Shown: piece after piece, positions 47,099-59,954 of the stretch
Position numbering within the stretch: the stretch's first letter is position 1
How the letters are laid out: every line of letters starts with the position of its first letter
DNA from: Papaver somniferum
Taxonomy: Eukaryota; Streptophyta; Magnoliopsida; Ranunculales; Papaveraceae
Direction of reading: 5' to 3'
Length of the DNA: 64,000 nt
NCBI RefSeq assembly: GCF_003573695.1
Contig: NC_039359.1
Coordinates: forward strand, 72,921,292 to 72,985,291
Notes under the pieces: model-generated
Told to the model about the DNA's origin: nothing
Database searches by the model: none
Seen by the model: the letters and a program-made list of their open reading frames with translations, nothing else
Program-made: the position numbers and the translations under genes

Positions 47099-49100
47099 GT
47101 TAGTGATCAAAACTATAAGTCTTGATTTCTAGTCTACTATAGCTAAGGTCTCGGACTAGGATAGAAAGTGTAGTTGAGCTCAAGAACTCCATGGCGATCA
47201 TCATACAAGACGAAGGACTACTCAAGGAACCGGTGGATCTTCATCGACGAAAAGTTATATGGAGACTTGAACTTATATGTCACTCAAAAGTCTATCTACT
47301 CTATCTCCTATCTTGAGACAAAAGTCGTTGTGCTATATAGACTTCGATTATACACATTTGCTATTTCGAGCCGAGTTTATCTCGCCTATCTATTTCTCGA
47401 AATATGTGTTGGTAAGATTTAGCTTTGGCCAAACTTATCTTTACCTAGTGACGAAAGTCATGTTATGTTTCAATCATTTTGAAAATGGCTTTGATGACGA
47501 TAGTCGATTCTTTATGTCTAACGACTATTATAACATTATAGAAGAATGTTTCAATGATTGAAATGAGAGTTTAGATTATATTACCAATGGTGGATATAAG
47601 CATTTTTGTGGAAACACATATATGTATAAGTCCTTATTCCTTGAACCGAAGTTTTCGAACTTTGTTGATCAAGAGAACCCGAACAAGAGCCGCGAACTCA
47701 GTCTGCGAACTGGCGGAAGTTCTCGACTCGAGAACATCTGCTGGAGTTTGAGAATTCCTTCCGCGAACTTGAGTTAGGTTATATCTAAAGAAAATTATTT
47801 GTGAACTCATGTTTATATAAAATAAGGAATGCAAGTTTGAAAACCGTGGCTATAGAGTTCATAAAACGATTCAAGTGAATCAAATCGTTTTTGCTTCAAT
47901 TGTGTCTTGTGTAGTTACATAAGATTTCCTTCCAATTGAAAAACTCTATAACTAGTTCATTTGAGTCATTTGAACTAGTTATGGTGAAGAAGAGATTGGT
48001 TGATATGAAGTGCTCATATGGCTAACCATTTGGTTAAATACTGTTGAACCAACAAATGTACATGTTTGGGTACTGTTACAAAACCTAAAATCGTACATTT
48101 TATTTGTGTGTAACAAGCTAGGTTTTTCGATCTAACGGTTGAAAGATATTAGCTTGAATCTAAATCAGGTTTTCATCTAACGGTGAATATTGAATGCTTT
48201 GTTACCAAGATAACATTGATTGCAAACCCTGATTTGAAAGACTATATAAAGGAGAACTCTAGCAACTGGAAAACCTAATCCCCACACCTTCTATGTGATA
48301 CTAGTTGCATATCTAGAGTCGATTCTCCTTTAACCTTTGGTTTCTTATTCTAAACCAGGTTAACGAGTTAAAGACTTCATTGGGATTGTGAAGCCAGGCC
48401 GATACTACTTTCTCGTAGTTGTGTGATCTGATATTTCATATTTTATCGTACAAGTACAATCGCAAGGATTGACTTGAGATTAATATCTCCGATAGGTAAG
48501 ATATGAAAGTAATCACAAACATCTTCGTCTCATCGTTTTTGATTCCACAACATCTTCTTTCGCCGCGTCGATTAAGATTGTTGTGAGGTGATTGATAACA
48601 CTATGTTGTTCTTCGGGAATATAAGTCCGGTTTATCAATTGGTTCCTGTTCACCTTGATTTATCAAAAGACGGAACAAAAACTTGTAGGTATTTTTGTGG
48701 GAGACAGATTTATCTACTACTGTATACTTTTCTGTGTGATATAAATTTGTTTATTAAAGTCTTCAAATTTGGATAGTAGTAACTCTTAGTTGTGGGTGAG
48801 ATCAGCTAAGGGAATCAAGTGCGTAGCATCCTGCTGGGATCAGAGACGTAGGAGCATAACTGTACCTTGGATCAGTGTGAGATTGATTGGGGTTCAACTA
48901 CAGTCCAGACCGAAGTTAGTTTGAAGTAGGATAGTGTCTGTAGCGGCTTAATACAGTGTCTGTTCAATTTAGACTAGGTCCCGGGGTTTTCTGCATTTGC
49001 GGTTTCCTTGTTAACAAAATTCTGGTGTCTGTGTTATTTCTATTCCGCATTATATTTTGTTATATAATTGAAATATCACAGGTTGTGCGTTGTTCAATCA
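47099..49100 (+). mobile_element. LTR-like retroelement fragment (probable Copia-type LTR, no coding)
   Basis: Begins TGTTAGTGATCAAAACTATA, shows no coding in about 2 kb, and ends with a GT-rich stretch (GGTTTTCTGCATTTGCGGTT, CCGCATTATATTTTG) of the kind found near LTR ends. TTCAA occurs on both sides (47094-47098, 49093-49097), but the right terminus would be TTG, not CA, so the right limit is uncertain. It may be truncated by the Gypsy LTR that begins near 49104. Confidence 0.45.
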
Positions 49101-49103
49101 ATT

Positions 49104-52100
49104 AGAGCAGCAATAAAAGGTAGCGTGGCCACGTCATAGGCTAGCCAGCGCCGCTTGGCCACGCCCCATGATACTCAACCGACCTTTATTCCTTTATCGA
49201 CCAATCAGGTTGCATTAAACCTTCCACGCGCACCAAAAGGGTAGCCGAGCCCGTGCTTGGTCGGCCCCCTACTTTCAGTGACCAATCAGGTTGCTTTAAA
49301 CCTTCCACAACCTTAAAATAGGTGGAAATTGTGTCAAGCAGTTTCCATACTAAGTTGGCTTTCCAAAATTGTGCCAACATGCTAACGGCATGCCAAACAT
49401 GCCAAAACAAGCATGTCAGGCGCACATGCCAAACGACATGCCAAACGCGCCACTTACCACGACAGCATGCCAAAACTTGCCGACCCACTCTCCGTGCGTG
49501 ACCAGCTTCACAACGGACTTCAATTTGTCTATCCTTAACCCTAGGCACGGCCATGCTCTAGTGACGGTGGAAGAAACCCTGATTTCTAATCGCGGCACAA
49601 AACTATGCCACCTCGAGCCCAACATGCCATATATGCTAATTAGGGTTTCGACATTCCAAACCTTAATTTAGGCAAAGTTGATGCGCCAACCGAGCCAAAC
49701 AATGTTCCACATATCATGGGGATCAATGTGGCCATTGAAACTGATGTCTCCACACCACATTTGAGTCTAACACCAACGTGTCAAAATTTCAGTGCCCATG
49801 GCTACGCCAGGCGCCACTTGCACCAACGTGCCGCTGGCATGCACAAACTATGCCAGCCATTCCACCGTGCCACTGGCATGCACGAACTATGCCAGGCATT
49901 CCGCAATGCCGCTGACATGCACTAAAGGCGCCATTGTGCCACTATCAGGCGCCAACAGAAGGTAGCCATAATCAATGGCTACCCTTCTTCATGAAATGCA
50001 ATCTCATCCATACAAGTTTTCCACCGAACTGAAAGACTTGTGGCAACTTTTAGGCGACCAGCCACCTAAGTCTAGTGGCCATGGCTACGCCAGGCGCCAC
50101 TTGCACCACCGTGTCGCTGGCATGCTGATGTATTTTCAAAAGTTGTTGTGAATAGTGGTAAGAACTGGGGTTATTTTCGAACTTGTGAAGGAGATAATTT
50201 TTTTTAGATTTAAATAAATTTTATAAGTGAAGCAAAATAGCAAAGTGATTGGAATATTTTTGGAGAAACTGGGGCTAAGGATTCCACTTTTTCTACCAAT
50301 TTAAAATGATATTTCTAATATTATTATGCAAATTTTTCCTTTTAAATAGTTTTAATTATTTAAAAAATGGATTTTATAAAAGAATAAATGTAAGTTAAAA
50401 GCATGGAATATCAAAAACTCTAAGTCAAGCATATACCATCAATTAAAATGACAACTATTTAATAAAAATCCTTGGAAAAACTCTTTGTTCAAGGCAAATA
50501 ATTAAATATAATAAATTGCATAAATAATTAAAATAGAAATTACCCCTTTTTCATTGGCCGAATAGTTTCCTCCGTTGCCCCAGAGGATGGGTTTAGCTAA
50601 TCATTGTGTAAACTTGCTCAAAATTGATATTCATTGCTCAAAAGATGTTTACAAGGATGAAATGGAGCAAAATGATAAAATCGGGTGTTTGCAACGTTTA
50701 TAACAGTTGCAAACACCGTTATAAAGAACGATATCCTAAAGTGCAGTAGTATTTAGAATACTACGACCCACAGTCGACAGTCGTTGTCGCTGTTGATAAA
50801 CGACTATCTTGGTATGTGTGTTCTTTGCGTTCTTCCCTTCCAGCAGCAGCGGAAACTTTCTTCTCTGGAAGTTTTTCTATCGATTCCCTTGAACTCTGTG
50901 TTGCTCTATTCTATCCCCTCTCACTTGCCAACCTTTCTAGTAGACCCAAGGAGCATATTTATACTCAAAAACACGCTGAAATCCATCGGTATAACTCCAA
51001 ATAATCCTTCATTACTCGGGCAGTGAAGAGAATATTTTCTTACCGTTTTTGGAATTTCAAACGTAAACTTCATTGTAGCACTCTCCAATTCAGCTTATAC
51101 ACGCCTCAGAATTCGTCTAACGCTAGCAGAACTTCTCCATGCACAACAGAAACATATTTTTGCTATTGTTACAGTCCACGTACTCTGTTTTGGGCTTGTG
51201 AATCACACCGAGAATTCCATCCAAATTTAATCGATCATGTCACTCATACTGTGTTTCTTAACCTATATCACATCTCTCTACCAAATTTCATCCATTGAAT
51301 CGACCCATAACCCCTTCATTTTCTCAATTGAAATTCTTCCAGAACTGTTTAAGTATTTCCCGCCAAAATTCAGATTTTGAATTCTTAACGATGACTGCCC
51401 CCTAACCGTCTGTGGATTGTAACTAGCAGGTGTCCAACTCAAGTGCCCCTTATAAATTGAGGTGCCCCTTATCCAAAACAGAGAGTCCGAATAACAAATG
51501 TCCTCCGGGATGCTCCGCATAATTTTTCGAGCCGATTTTTCCAAAATTATTTATTTCCAAAAAATACCTACAAACACATAAAACACCATAATAAGGACGA
51601 AAACGAGTACTATCAATAGAGACATTGAGGACAATTCAGACACAAAAATGTGTCTACCACATGCACAAACTATGCCAGCCATTCCACCGTGCCACTGGCA
51701 TGCACGAACTATGCCAGCCATGCCGCAATGTCGCTGGCATGCACTAAAGGCGCCATTATGCCACTATCAGGAGCCATAATCAACGACTACCCTTCCTCAT
51801 GAGATGCAATCTCAGCCATCCAAGTTCTCCACCAAGATGGCAGGCTTTTGGCAAGTTTTTGGTGACAGGCTCCTAAATCTAGTGGCCATGACTATGCCAG
51901 GCGCCACTTGAACAACCGTTCCACTAGCATGCACGATCCATGTCAGCCATGCTGCACTGCCACTAGCATACACCAAAACGTCACTGTGTCATTATCAGGC
52001 GCCAACACAAGGTAGCCATAATCAACGACTACTCTTCCTCATGAGATGTGATCTCAGCCATCAAAGTTTGCCACCAAACTGACAAACTTGTGGCAAGTTT

Positions 52101-52853
52101 TAAGCGACCATCCAAGGACAGCCTAATAGCATCACATGCTATTTTCCTACGGAAAGCCTCTTGATTTTAACTTGCCACACGTAGCAAATTGCTACATGTT
52201 TTCCACGAAAACACTCGAGCCATCAAACATGTCACAAGCTGGGGGATACTCATCAGGGTATTGGTCTGGCGGTTTACAGCGTGCGGCGTGCAATACGCCA
52301 GTTACAAGAAAGTGACATAAAGTGGGGCGGTTAGTAATGGCAAGAAGTAATGGTGTAAACGGATCATTCATTGTGGAAGCATAATTCCTGACGTTACACG
52401 TTGCTCCATTCTTTCACCACTCAATCGTTTTCCACTTCCTACGAGGCCAGGGTACGTTTTATTATGACTTGTATAAATAGGTTTCACCTATTTCCACCAT
52501 ACAACAAGTTTTGGTTGGAGAACAACATAGTATCCAGAAATCACCTGGTAGCTTTCCATTCTGCTAGCCAGTTCTACTTTCTGATACAAATCATAAGCAA
52601 CCACACCTTCAGGATCGACGATTTTGGTCCCAACACTTTCTTCGCTTCCCTCCCTAAGACCAACCCTTCTCCTTCATTTTGTGACCGAAGCAATCCTGGA
52701 ACGGCCATTTCTTGGTTTAGGCCAGGATTGTACAGATTGATCTCTCGGATCAAAAGTACTCCCGTGCAGTACATTGTTTAGGGTTTAGACTCGTTTCTCA
52801 TCCACACACACGAATTTACCAAAACCAGCAGAAACCGTTTTCACCCTCAAACA
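49104..52853 (+). mobile_element. Gypsy-type LTR, forward copy, interrupted by a solo LTR
   Basis: Ends CTCAAACA at 52853, followed by ATTGGAGACCACAGTGGGAG, a primer-site-like sequence resembling the GGCGACxCxxxTGGGGA class. The region 49140-52853 recurs inverted at 55887-57850 (for example ACTCATCAGGGTATTGGTCT at about 52250 and its complement near 56480). It contains two CGACCAATCAGG-like blocks (49200, 49280), GGCATGCC-type words (49380-49480) and three diverged tandem units of about 270 bp starting near 49797, 50083 and 51886. The first 600 bp or so of the full LTR (as seen at 57760-58425) is missing at the left. Confidence 0.7.
50126..51659. mobile_element. 1534 bp solo LTR nested in the Gypsy LTR
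   Basis: Starts TGATGTATTTTC and ends GTGTCTACCA (TG...CA). It is flanked by exact 5 bp copies of CATGC (50121-50125 and 51660-51664). Removing it restores the continuous GGCATGCACAAACTATGCC word seen elsewhere in the host LTR. No coding. The state is that of LTR-LTR recombination. Confidence 0.88.
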
Positions 52854-55800
52854 ATTGGAGACCACAGTGGGAGATTAATCTCTCATTTAAAATATCAATT
52901 TCTAATTTCCAATTTCAATTTTCAACCCCGATCTCAAGATGGTAGAACTCAGGTTCGAATCAGCAACAAACCTTGAGAGCATTAGCGCTGGAATCATCCT
53001 CGGTATTAGCACTCCTTCCAGTAGCATTAATACGCCACCTGCCAACACCAGCGGCGCGGAAAGTGTTCCTTCAGGCGTTATGCCCCCGATCACCAGAGCC
53101 AGAGCCGCTGCTGCTACCCCCAACGTTTCTTCAAGTATGATACCTCCAACCGTCACCAGAGCCGCTGCTACTCCACCGTCAGGGTGAGAGACTAGAGGAG
53201 CCAGAGGAAGTCGATCCTATATTACCATTGTTGATCTGATGGAAAGACAAAAAGTTCTTGCTAGAGCTCAGACGGAAATGGCTTCGACTCAGAAAGAGGT
53301 GCTTGTTTTCCTCAAGACACTAACAGAGCGGTTACCACAGGAATCACGCCAACCAGAGCCAATGATGAACACCTCAATACCCCTAGCGCCGATACCTCAG
53401 CAGGGTGTACTTTTACAGATGAAGAGACTCGTTCAGGAGCTCCAGCGGAGAGGAATCAACCATCCAATTTCGTCACACGAGAAGATTTGGAACGACTCCT
53501 TCGAAACCGAGACAAAAGCGATTCTTTAGGCATGCGTCAGAATCAACCCCCGTACCCTCCTGAAGTACAAAGAGTCCGTCTTCCGAGGGGGTACTCTTCC
53601 TCTCGATTCTCCCTGTATGAAGACACCGGTAATGCGCGTCAATATCTCTCTCGATTTTTGGCATCCTTGGGAGAGCATGAATGCAATCATGTTCTCCGTT
53701 TGAGAGAGTTTTCGAAGTCCCTTACTGGAAGAGCATACACATGGTACAACAACATTGCACCAAACAACATCTCCAACTGATGTGATATGGTTACAGCTTT
53801 CTACAAGAAGTTATTCTTTGTGTCTGAGCAAATTACATTCTCAGATTTAGGAAGGATGTTCCAAAAAAATAATGAACATCCAAATGATTTTGTCAAAAGG
53901 TTCAGAATTCAAGCGCTGGAATATCACGACCCAAACGTGACCGAACAACAATTGGTGGATTCTTGCATCATTGGCATGGTTCCCATCTACCGCGCCTTAC
54001 TAGAGAATTTGCGATTCCAGACATTCTCTGAACTTCATGAGGCTGCTAACGGTCGGCGAGAACAGCACCAGCATTGTTGGAAAGATCCAGGCCAGCCAAA
54101 GGTGAAGACACACGCGAAACTCGAGGAAATAGACGCCTCATCAACAAGAAATATAACACTGGCCCCTCTGTGAGCGTGGTATAGTAAGGAGGAAAAAGGA
54201 AGGCACCAGCGGTAGAACAACAATCCAAGCGCGCGGTGCCAGCACGTCAGGCGTCTCCACCGCGAAAGACTGTAGCCAGAGCTCCTGCGCGACACCAAGA
54301 AGACGGAGAAAATACCTTAGATTTCTATTTCCCAATCGAGGAAGTAATCGAACTCCTAGAGGCATGGATCCAAGATGACGCCATCAAACTGTATCATATC
54401 AGGCGCCTACCAACCGAGGAGGAAATGGAAAATCCCAAGTATTTCCTCTACCACAGGTTTTTCCATCACCCGACCAGTGACTGCAATAGATTAAAGCATA
54501 TCTTCAAAGAAAAGGTGGAGGCAGGGAACTTTAACTGGAAAACGAGGGAGTTCACAAAGATCCACTTCCAGTCTGGAGTTTCATGCTCTATGGGGACTCT
54601 GTTCATGAAACCGTGCAATCCGGCATGTAGCATGTGTGCGAAATACTCTATTTCTCCAAGGCACAGCGTCAAGATATATTTTCATCCCTTAATCGTGCTG
54701 TATCGGGCAAGCTACTTTTTCCTATTACAGAGGACACGCCAGAATCCCAAGCTCTCTCAGGAAGTTGTGCTGGAAAATGCAACTGGGGACTGCTCACCAC
54801 AACTTGCTTGAAGAATACCGAGTTTGATAGCACGTTGATTGACGCAGCCTCTGACTCCATTCGTTACCACCAAGACCCTGAGAGCCGCAGGAATTTCGTA
54901 ACAGGAAGCTACCCACTCCCCAATCGTGGTCAAGAATTAGGAAGGGGGATCAATGAGTGCGTACGGCTGCATTAACCTCGAAATCAAGGTGGGATATGCT
55001 CTAACCTGCGGAAAATTCCACATTGTCAAAGAATTCCTAGAATATTACATGATTCTGGGACGCTCATGGGTACATGGAAATAAAGAAAAGTTGGGAATGT
55101 CCCCTTGCCGGTGTCCATACCTGAAAGAATCTCCAACAAGCCATCCATTCCTGGAGAGTATCGGTTGCCGTATCAACAACTTGCCTATGTAACCCAACTA
55201 CCTAGAGAGAACCTGCCGACGTTTGTCCGCAGATTCCGAGCACAAGTAAGTTTTATTGAACAACCCTTTATGCAATCAGCCACTTCTCCTCTCGTCCGGA
55301 CTTGGGGACTCGAACCGATCCTTAACCCGGGCGCCACTAAGAGATGTGAATGGGTTTCCGGGACTTTCAAGTGTTTTTTCAAAAATATGGAGGACGTCCT
55401 AGCCGAGAATAATGGATCAGGAGATCAAGCAGCCACGCAGCCTCAAAACCCCTTCCAGGTTGGAGATATGGTGGTGAAAATTTCCGCTCAGCCTCCTTCG
55501 TCCAAGACCGCGGACGAACCCTACATAGTAGCATAAGTCATTTCAGGAGGCTACTGCAAGCTCATCAATGCCGACAAGTTGGAAGGCGTAATAATACATG
55601 CCTGGTGGCTCAAACCCTTTAAAACTTGAAAGTGTTACAGCGCCTCTTTCCTCAAAATGCTCCTTATTATTTCTTTCAAAAGTTTCCCTTTCATTCAATG
55701 TTTGTAATTCCTCCCAAAGTGATTGCACTGCTTGGATTCATGGCTAGGGTTTCAATTTTAATTAAAAGCATCTTCCCTTCAAAAATAAGCTTTCCTGGAT

Positions 55801-55886
55801 TATTTCCAGAGAAAAACACCGATTAAATCCAAACCCTCACAAAAACCATTGTCCATCAAATCGAAACCAGAAAAGTCAAACCCTAT
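52854..55886 (+). mobile_element. Gypsy internal region, gag with pol remnants, decayed
   Basis: gag: 52939-53780 and 53787-54173, with stops at 53185-53187 and 53778-53780 (a Trp codon lost) and a frameshift near 53450. Blocks: TREDLERLLRNRDKS, RYL-type QYLSRFLASLGEHECN, FSKSLTGRAYTWYNNIAP, MVTAFYKKLFFVSEQITFSD, PNDFVKRFRIQALEYHDP. Beyond are YFLYHRFFHHPTSDCNRLK (54430-54500), a protease-end piece YYMILGRSWVHG (55044-55080), and FQVGDMVVKISAQP with GYCKLINADKL, the C-terminal tail seen after Gypsy integrases. RT, RNase H and the integrase core are absent: a deletion derivative. Confidence 0.75.
53239..54173 (+). pseudogene. Gypsy gag, frameshifted and with stops
   Basis: The retrotransposon gag domain (LTGRAYTWYNNI, DLGRMFQKNNEHPNDFVKRF) builds the particle shell in active elements. 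Here it is split over at least two frames, with a premature TGA at 53778-53780. Confidence 0.78.
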
Positions 55887-58425
55887 TGTTTATGGATGGA
55901 AACCGTTTCTGCTGATTTTGGTAATTTCGTGTGATTGGGTGAGAAAATTAGTCTAAACCCTAAACAATATACTACATGGGAGTACTTTTGATTCGAGAGA
56001 TCAATCTATACAATCCTGGCCTAAACCAAGAAATCCTCGTTCCAGGCTTGCTTCGGTCACAAAGTGAAGGAGAAGGGTTGGTCTTAGGGAGGGAAGCGAA
56101 GAAAGTGTTGAGACCAGAATAGTTGATTCTGAAGATGTGGGTGTTCTGTGACTTGTTTCAGAAAGTTGAACTGGCTAGATGAATGAAAAGATATCAGATG
56201 ACTTCTGGATGTGGTATTGTTCTCCTGACCAAAACCTGTTGTCTGGTGGAAAATAGGTGAGACATATTTATACAAATCGCAATAAAACGTACCCGGTCTC
56301 GTAGGAAGTGAAAACGGTTGAGTGGTGGAAGAAAAGAGTAACGGGTAACGCCTCGAATTGATGTTTCCACAATGAAGGATACGTTTCACCATTACTTCTT
56401 TCCATTAGATAACCGCCTCGCTTGATGACACTTACTTGTAACGTGCGTATTGCACGCCGCACGTTGTAAACTGCCAGACCAATACCCTGATGAGTATCCC
56501 ACAGTTTGTGACATGTTTTGATGTCTCGAGTGTTTTCGTGGAAAACATGTAGCACTTTGCTACGTGTGGAGAGCTAAAATTGAGAGGCTTTCCGCAGGTA
56601 AATAGCATGTGATGCTCTTAGGCTCGTCTCGGCTGGTCTCCTAAAACTTGCCACAAGCTTGTCGTCGAGCTTCGATGACTGAGATCGCATCTTATGAAAT
56701 AAGGGTAGCCGTTGATCATGGCTACCTCGTGTTGGCGCCTGAAGATGGCGCAGTGGAGTTTTGGTGCACGCCAGTGGCAATACGGCATGGCTGGCATGAC
56801 TCGTGCATGCCAGTGGCACTGTGGTGCAAGTGGCGCTTGGCGTAGCCATGACTATTAATTTTAGGTGGCTGGTCACATGAAAGTTTCCACAAGTCTGTCA
56901 GCTCGGTGGAGAACTTGGATGGCTGAGATTACATCTAATGAGGAAGGATAGTTATTGATTATGGCTACCTCGGTGCCTGGAAACTTTGTCTAAATTAGGG
57001 TTTGGTATACCCTAACTAGCATATATGGCATGTCGTTTGGAAAGTTAGGCATGTCGTTCGGCATGTGCACCTGGCATGCATGTTTTGGCGAGTTTTGCAT
57101 GCTGATTGGAGTGTGCGTCTGGCACGCGCGTTTTGGCATGCTGCTTGGCATGTTTGGCATGCCGATTGGCATGTGCATCTGGCACGCGAGTTTTGGCGGG
57201 TTTGGCATGCTGCTTGGCATGTGCGACATGCACGCGCATTTTGGCGAGTTTGGCATGTTGTTTGGCATGACGATTGGCATGTGCGTCTGGCACGCGCGTT
57301 TTGGCGGGTTTGGCATGTTGCTTGGCATGTTTGGCATGCCGATTGGCATGTGCGGCTGGCACAAGCGTTTTAGCGAGTTTGGCATGCTTCTTGGCATGTT
57401 TGGCATGTCGATTGGTATGTGCGTCTGGCACGCACATTTTTGCGGGTTTGGCATGCTTCTTGGCATGTTTGGCATGCCGATTGGCATGTGCGTCTGACAC
57501 GCGCTTTTTGGCGGGTTTGGCATGCTGCTTGGCATGTACGTCTGGCACACACGTTTTGGCAGGTTTGGCATGTTTGGCATGCCGATTGGCATGTTGGCAC
57601 GGGTTTTTTGGAAACCGACTTAGTATGGCAACCTCTTTTAAGGCTGCGGCGGTTTTGGAACAACCTAATTGGTCAATGAAAGTAGGGGGACGGCCAAGCA
57701 TGGGAGTCCCTCCCCTTTTAGTGCGCGTGGCGGCTTTAGAGAGACCTGATTGGTCGATGGGAAGTGGGTCCGGAAAGCTATGGAATGACCACACTTCTAG
57801 TGCACTGTGGCGGATTTAATTCCTTAGTTTGGCTAAGCATAGTTTCAACCAATGGGTCTAGTGTGCTGCGCGGGGCGCGAAACCCTAATTTTTGTAAGTT
57901 AGTCGGGTTTATGAGCCTTTTATGAGTTATTTATATTTTTTTATGCTGCCACAAAAATCCTTGTTTACAGAATACATCTTGCTTTCCGTCTGAGCATTTT
58001 GTGCAATGGCCTTAGCTTTGGTACTTGGAGGTTCATGCTACTCTGCTGCGAGCAAACATAAATCCGTCATGCCATACCGATGTTAAGGGTTCTTCTAGGG
58101 AACATATCACAAGAAAAGTACTCAGCAGGCTCTGGCATTTGTGAGTAATGCAGATAGGAGCTTATACACTCATTAGGCTCTATACTAGTGAACAATTCAT
58201 ATAGTATCTTGAGTCTTGTATTGGCGAGGTGCTGAAATTTACAGGTCATCTGGGATGGTTGCTACAAGTCCAGTCTGAATAAATTTCAAGTAAATATATT
58301 GAACCGGTTCAATAGGTATGTCAGTGGAGACGTTGACACTCATGGATCCGTTTCCTTACAAAGTGACGTCACATCATATGTATGGTTTTACAATTTTAAC
58401 CATAAGCTAAAAACCACCATCAACA
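55887..58425 (-). mobile_element. Gypsy-type LTR, inverted copy with complete ends
   Basis: On the minus strand it runs from TGTTGATGGTGGTTTTTAGC (58425 down) to AAACA (55887), 2539 bp. Bases 55887-57850 are the inverse of the forward LTR, and 57760-58425 is repeated at 62041-62708. The flanking 5-mers are CCTAT and TTAAG, so this is not a simple solo LTR. Next to the forward-oriented Gypsy internal region it faces the wrong way for a normal 3' LTR. Confidence 0.7.
57060..57600. repeat. GGCATG-rich minisatellite, 48-69 bp units
   Basis: Words GTCTGGCACGCGCG, TTTGGCGGGTTTGGCATG and CTGCTTGGCATG recur about eight times with spacings near 62, 50, 60, 67, 69, 69 and 48 bp. Open frames of 100-250 codons appear on both strands only because of the repeat (MPNMP / ACQTC / RHAKHAK patterns). 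The forward LTR has just a short version (49380-49480), so the array expanded in this copy. Confidence 0.88.
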
Positions 58426-58853
58426 TTAAGTCCCTTGCTTAGCTCGGAACAATGGCATTGTTGCGGGGTAAGCATAAGATGGTGACGGACAAGGATAAAA
58501 TCGCAACGACAATTCACGAAGGGATTGTCATGAAGATTTGGCTAACCTTTGTCGGGAGGCCTGAGGAATCTGTGACCCTTGCATTGGTGGCTTTGCATAC
58601 ATTCGTCTAGTACATGGGTATTGGCATCAACATTACAGCTTTGGCTTGCTGATCGGCAAAGGTGGAGCTGCATCCTGGTCCGCGGAACGGGCACTGGCTG
58701 GCTTAGAAGGGTAGATGGCCCTGGATATGGAGCGGACTGCTGGCCGGGACGCGGATTGCTGGCGCTGGACATAGAGCGGACTTATGGCTGGGATGCGGAA
58801 TGCTGGCGGGATTGGCTTGGGACGCAGACTGTTGGCGCAGGCTTTGGGTTGGT

Positions 58854-59042
58854 GGAGATGGCGCTGCTTTGAACCGCTAAGATAGTGCCATTGGCTTGGT
58901 GAAGATGGCGCTGCTTTGAACGGATAAGATGGCGTCGTTAGCTTAGTGAAGATGGCGCTTCTTTGAACGACTAAGATGGCGCTGCTTTGGCTGGTGAAGA
59001 TGACGCTGCTTTGAACGGCTAAGATGGCGCCTTTAGGTTGGT
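58854..59042. repeat. Four 47-48 bp tandem units
   Basis: GAAGATGGCGCTGCTTTGAA-type units start at 58854, 58901, 58948 and 58996. Confidence 0.82.
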
Positions 59043-59277
59043 TTGGCCGTGGCATTGCTGGCTTGGCATGGAGACGTTGGCACTTGGCTTGGCCGTGCGC
59101 TATCTTGGCTTGGCCGTGGTGCTGTCTTGGCACGCTTGGGACGCCGAACCGTTGGCTCGGCTCGGGACGCGGAGTTGTTGGTTTGGCTTGGCCGGGCGCG
59201 GGTCTGATTGCCTCTTTCCATGCATGGCCAAAAAATAAGAAACCTTCCCCTATTCGAACTCCAAAAGGTGTCATGCC

Positions 59278-59286
59278 TATAAAAGG
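59278..59286 (+). promoter_or_regulatory. TATA box
   Basis: TATAAAAGG, followed 80 bp later by ATGAAGCAGGCGAGC and a donor CAG/GTATGT at about 59382, so transcription into an intron-containing leader is plausible. There is no direct evidence of activity. Confidence 0.45.
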
Positions 59287-59399
59287 CGTCACCCCTCCTC
59301 TTTACCTCGTATTATTGGTTTTATTTCCACATCTTGGAGCTAGTGGCAGAGCGGTAGCAATGAAGCAGGCGAGCATATTCCAGGTATGTATTCTAGCGT

Positions 59400-59954
59400 T
59401 TCTTCTTTAACTTGTTCTTTTGTGTTGGTGTAAACCCTAGCAGGCATATCTTCCGTAAGTTTGTAGAAATAATTCAGTATGAGTGATTCCTCTTTACCAG
59501 TAGTACCGAAGTAATGTTAGCCACCTCATTAGTAACGAAGAAAACGAATATTATGCAAAGTAGGCATGCACGGGCGGATGACTGCTATTAATTATTTTCC
59601 CATGAAAACCTAGCTTTAGGGTTTCCCTTTTCTTTTGCATTCGTGAACATAACTTCCGTAGTGGGATGCACTCTTCCCTTTTACCGAGATCACACCTCTT
59701 ATTGCTAGACACGGCTCTGGATAAGGGCGTGTTTTCCGCGGCAAAATACGGCTTGTTGAAGCGAGCATCCGTCCTCATTCCTTCGGATATGCGTGTTCCT
59801 TTTGGCCATGTGTGCTATGACTTGTGACCAAAATAGATTCTCCGCCGGTGATAAAGTAGGCTTCATGCACTCTCTTTTTTTTAGTAACTTTTCTTTGTTT
59901 TGCTCCGTTATAGTTATTTTGAAGGAAAAAGCAGTATAAGAAAATTCTGTTAGG
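59400..59954. other. Presumed leader intron or spacer before the PMD exon
   Basis: No recognised gene. Starts after the donor-like site near 59382; short unsupported frames only. Confidence 0.4.

Larger units (their letters stand above)
58426..59360 (+). other. GC-richer upstream region of the PMD gene, with tandem repeat and TATA box
   Basis: No coding domain recognised. Contains repeated GCTTGGCxxGG and TTGGCTTGG words, the 47 bp array at 58854-59042 and a TATAAAAGG at 59278. It may be an LTR or promoter of the transcription unit that encodes the plant mobile domain protein downstream. Confidence 0.45.

Noticed and set aside
47094..49097. TTCAA as target duplication of a 2 kb solo LTR
   Set aside because: The implied right end is GCGTTG rather than CA, and a 5-mer match alone is weak; boundaries left uncertain.
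57030..57819. Long overlapping open frames on both strands with His/Met/Pro/Cys-rich repeats
   Set aside because: They track the GGCATG minisatellite in every frame, with no domain and no start context; not genes.
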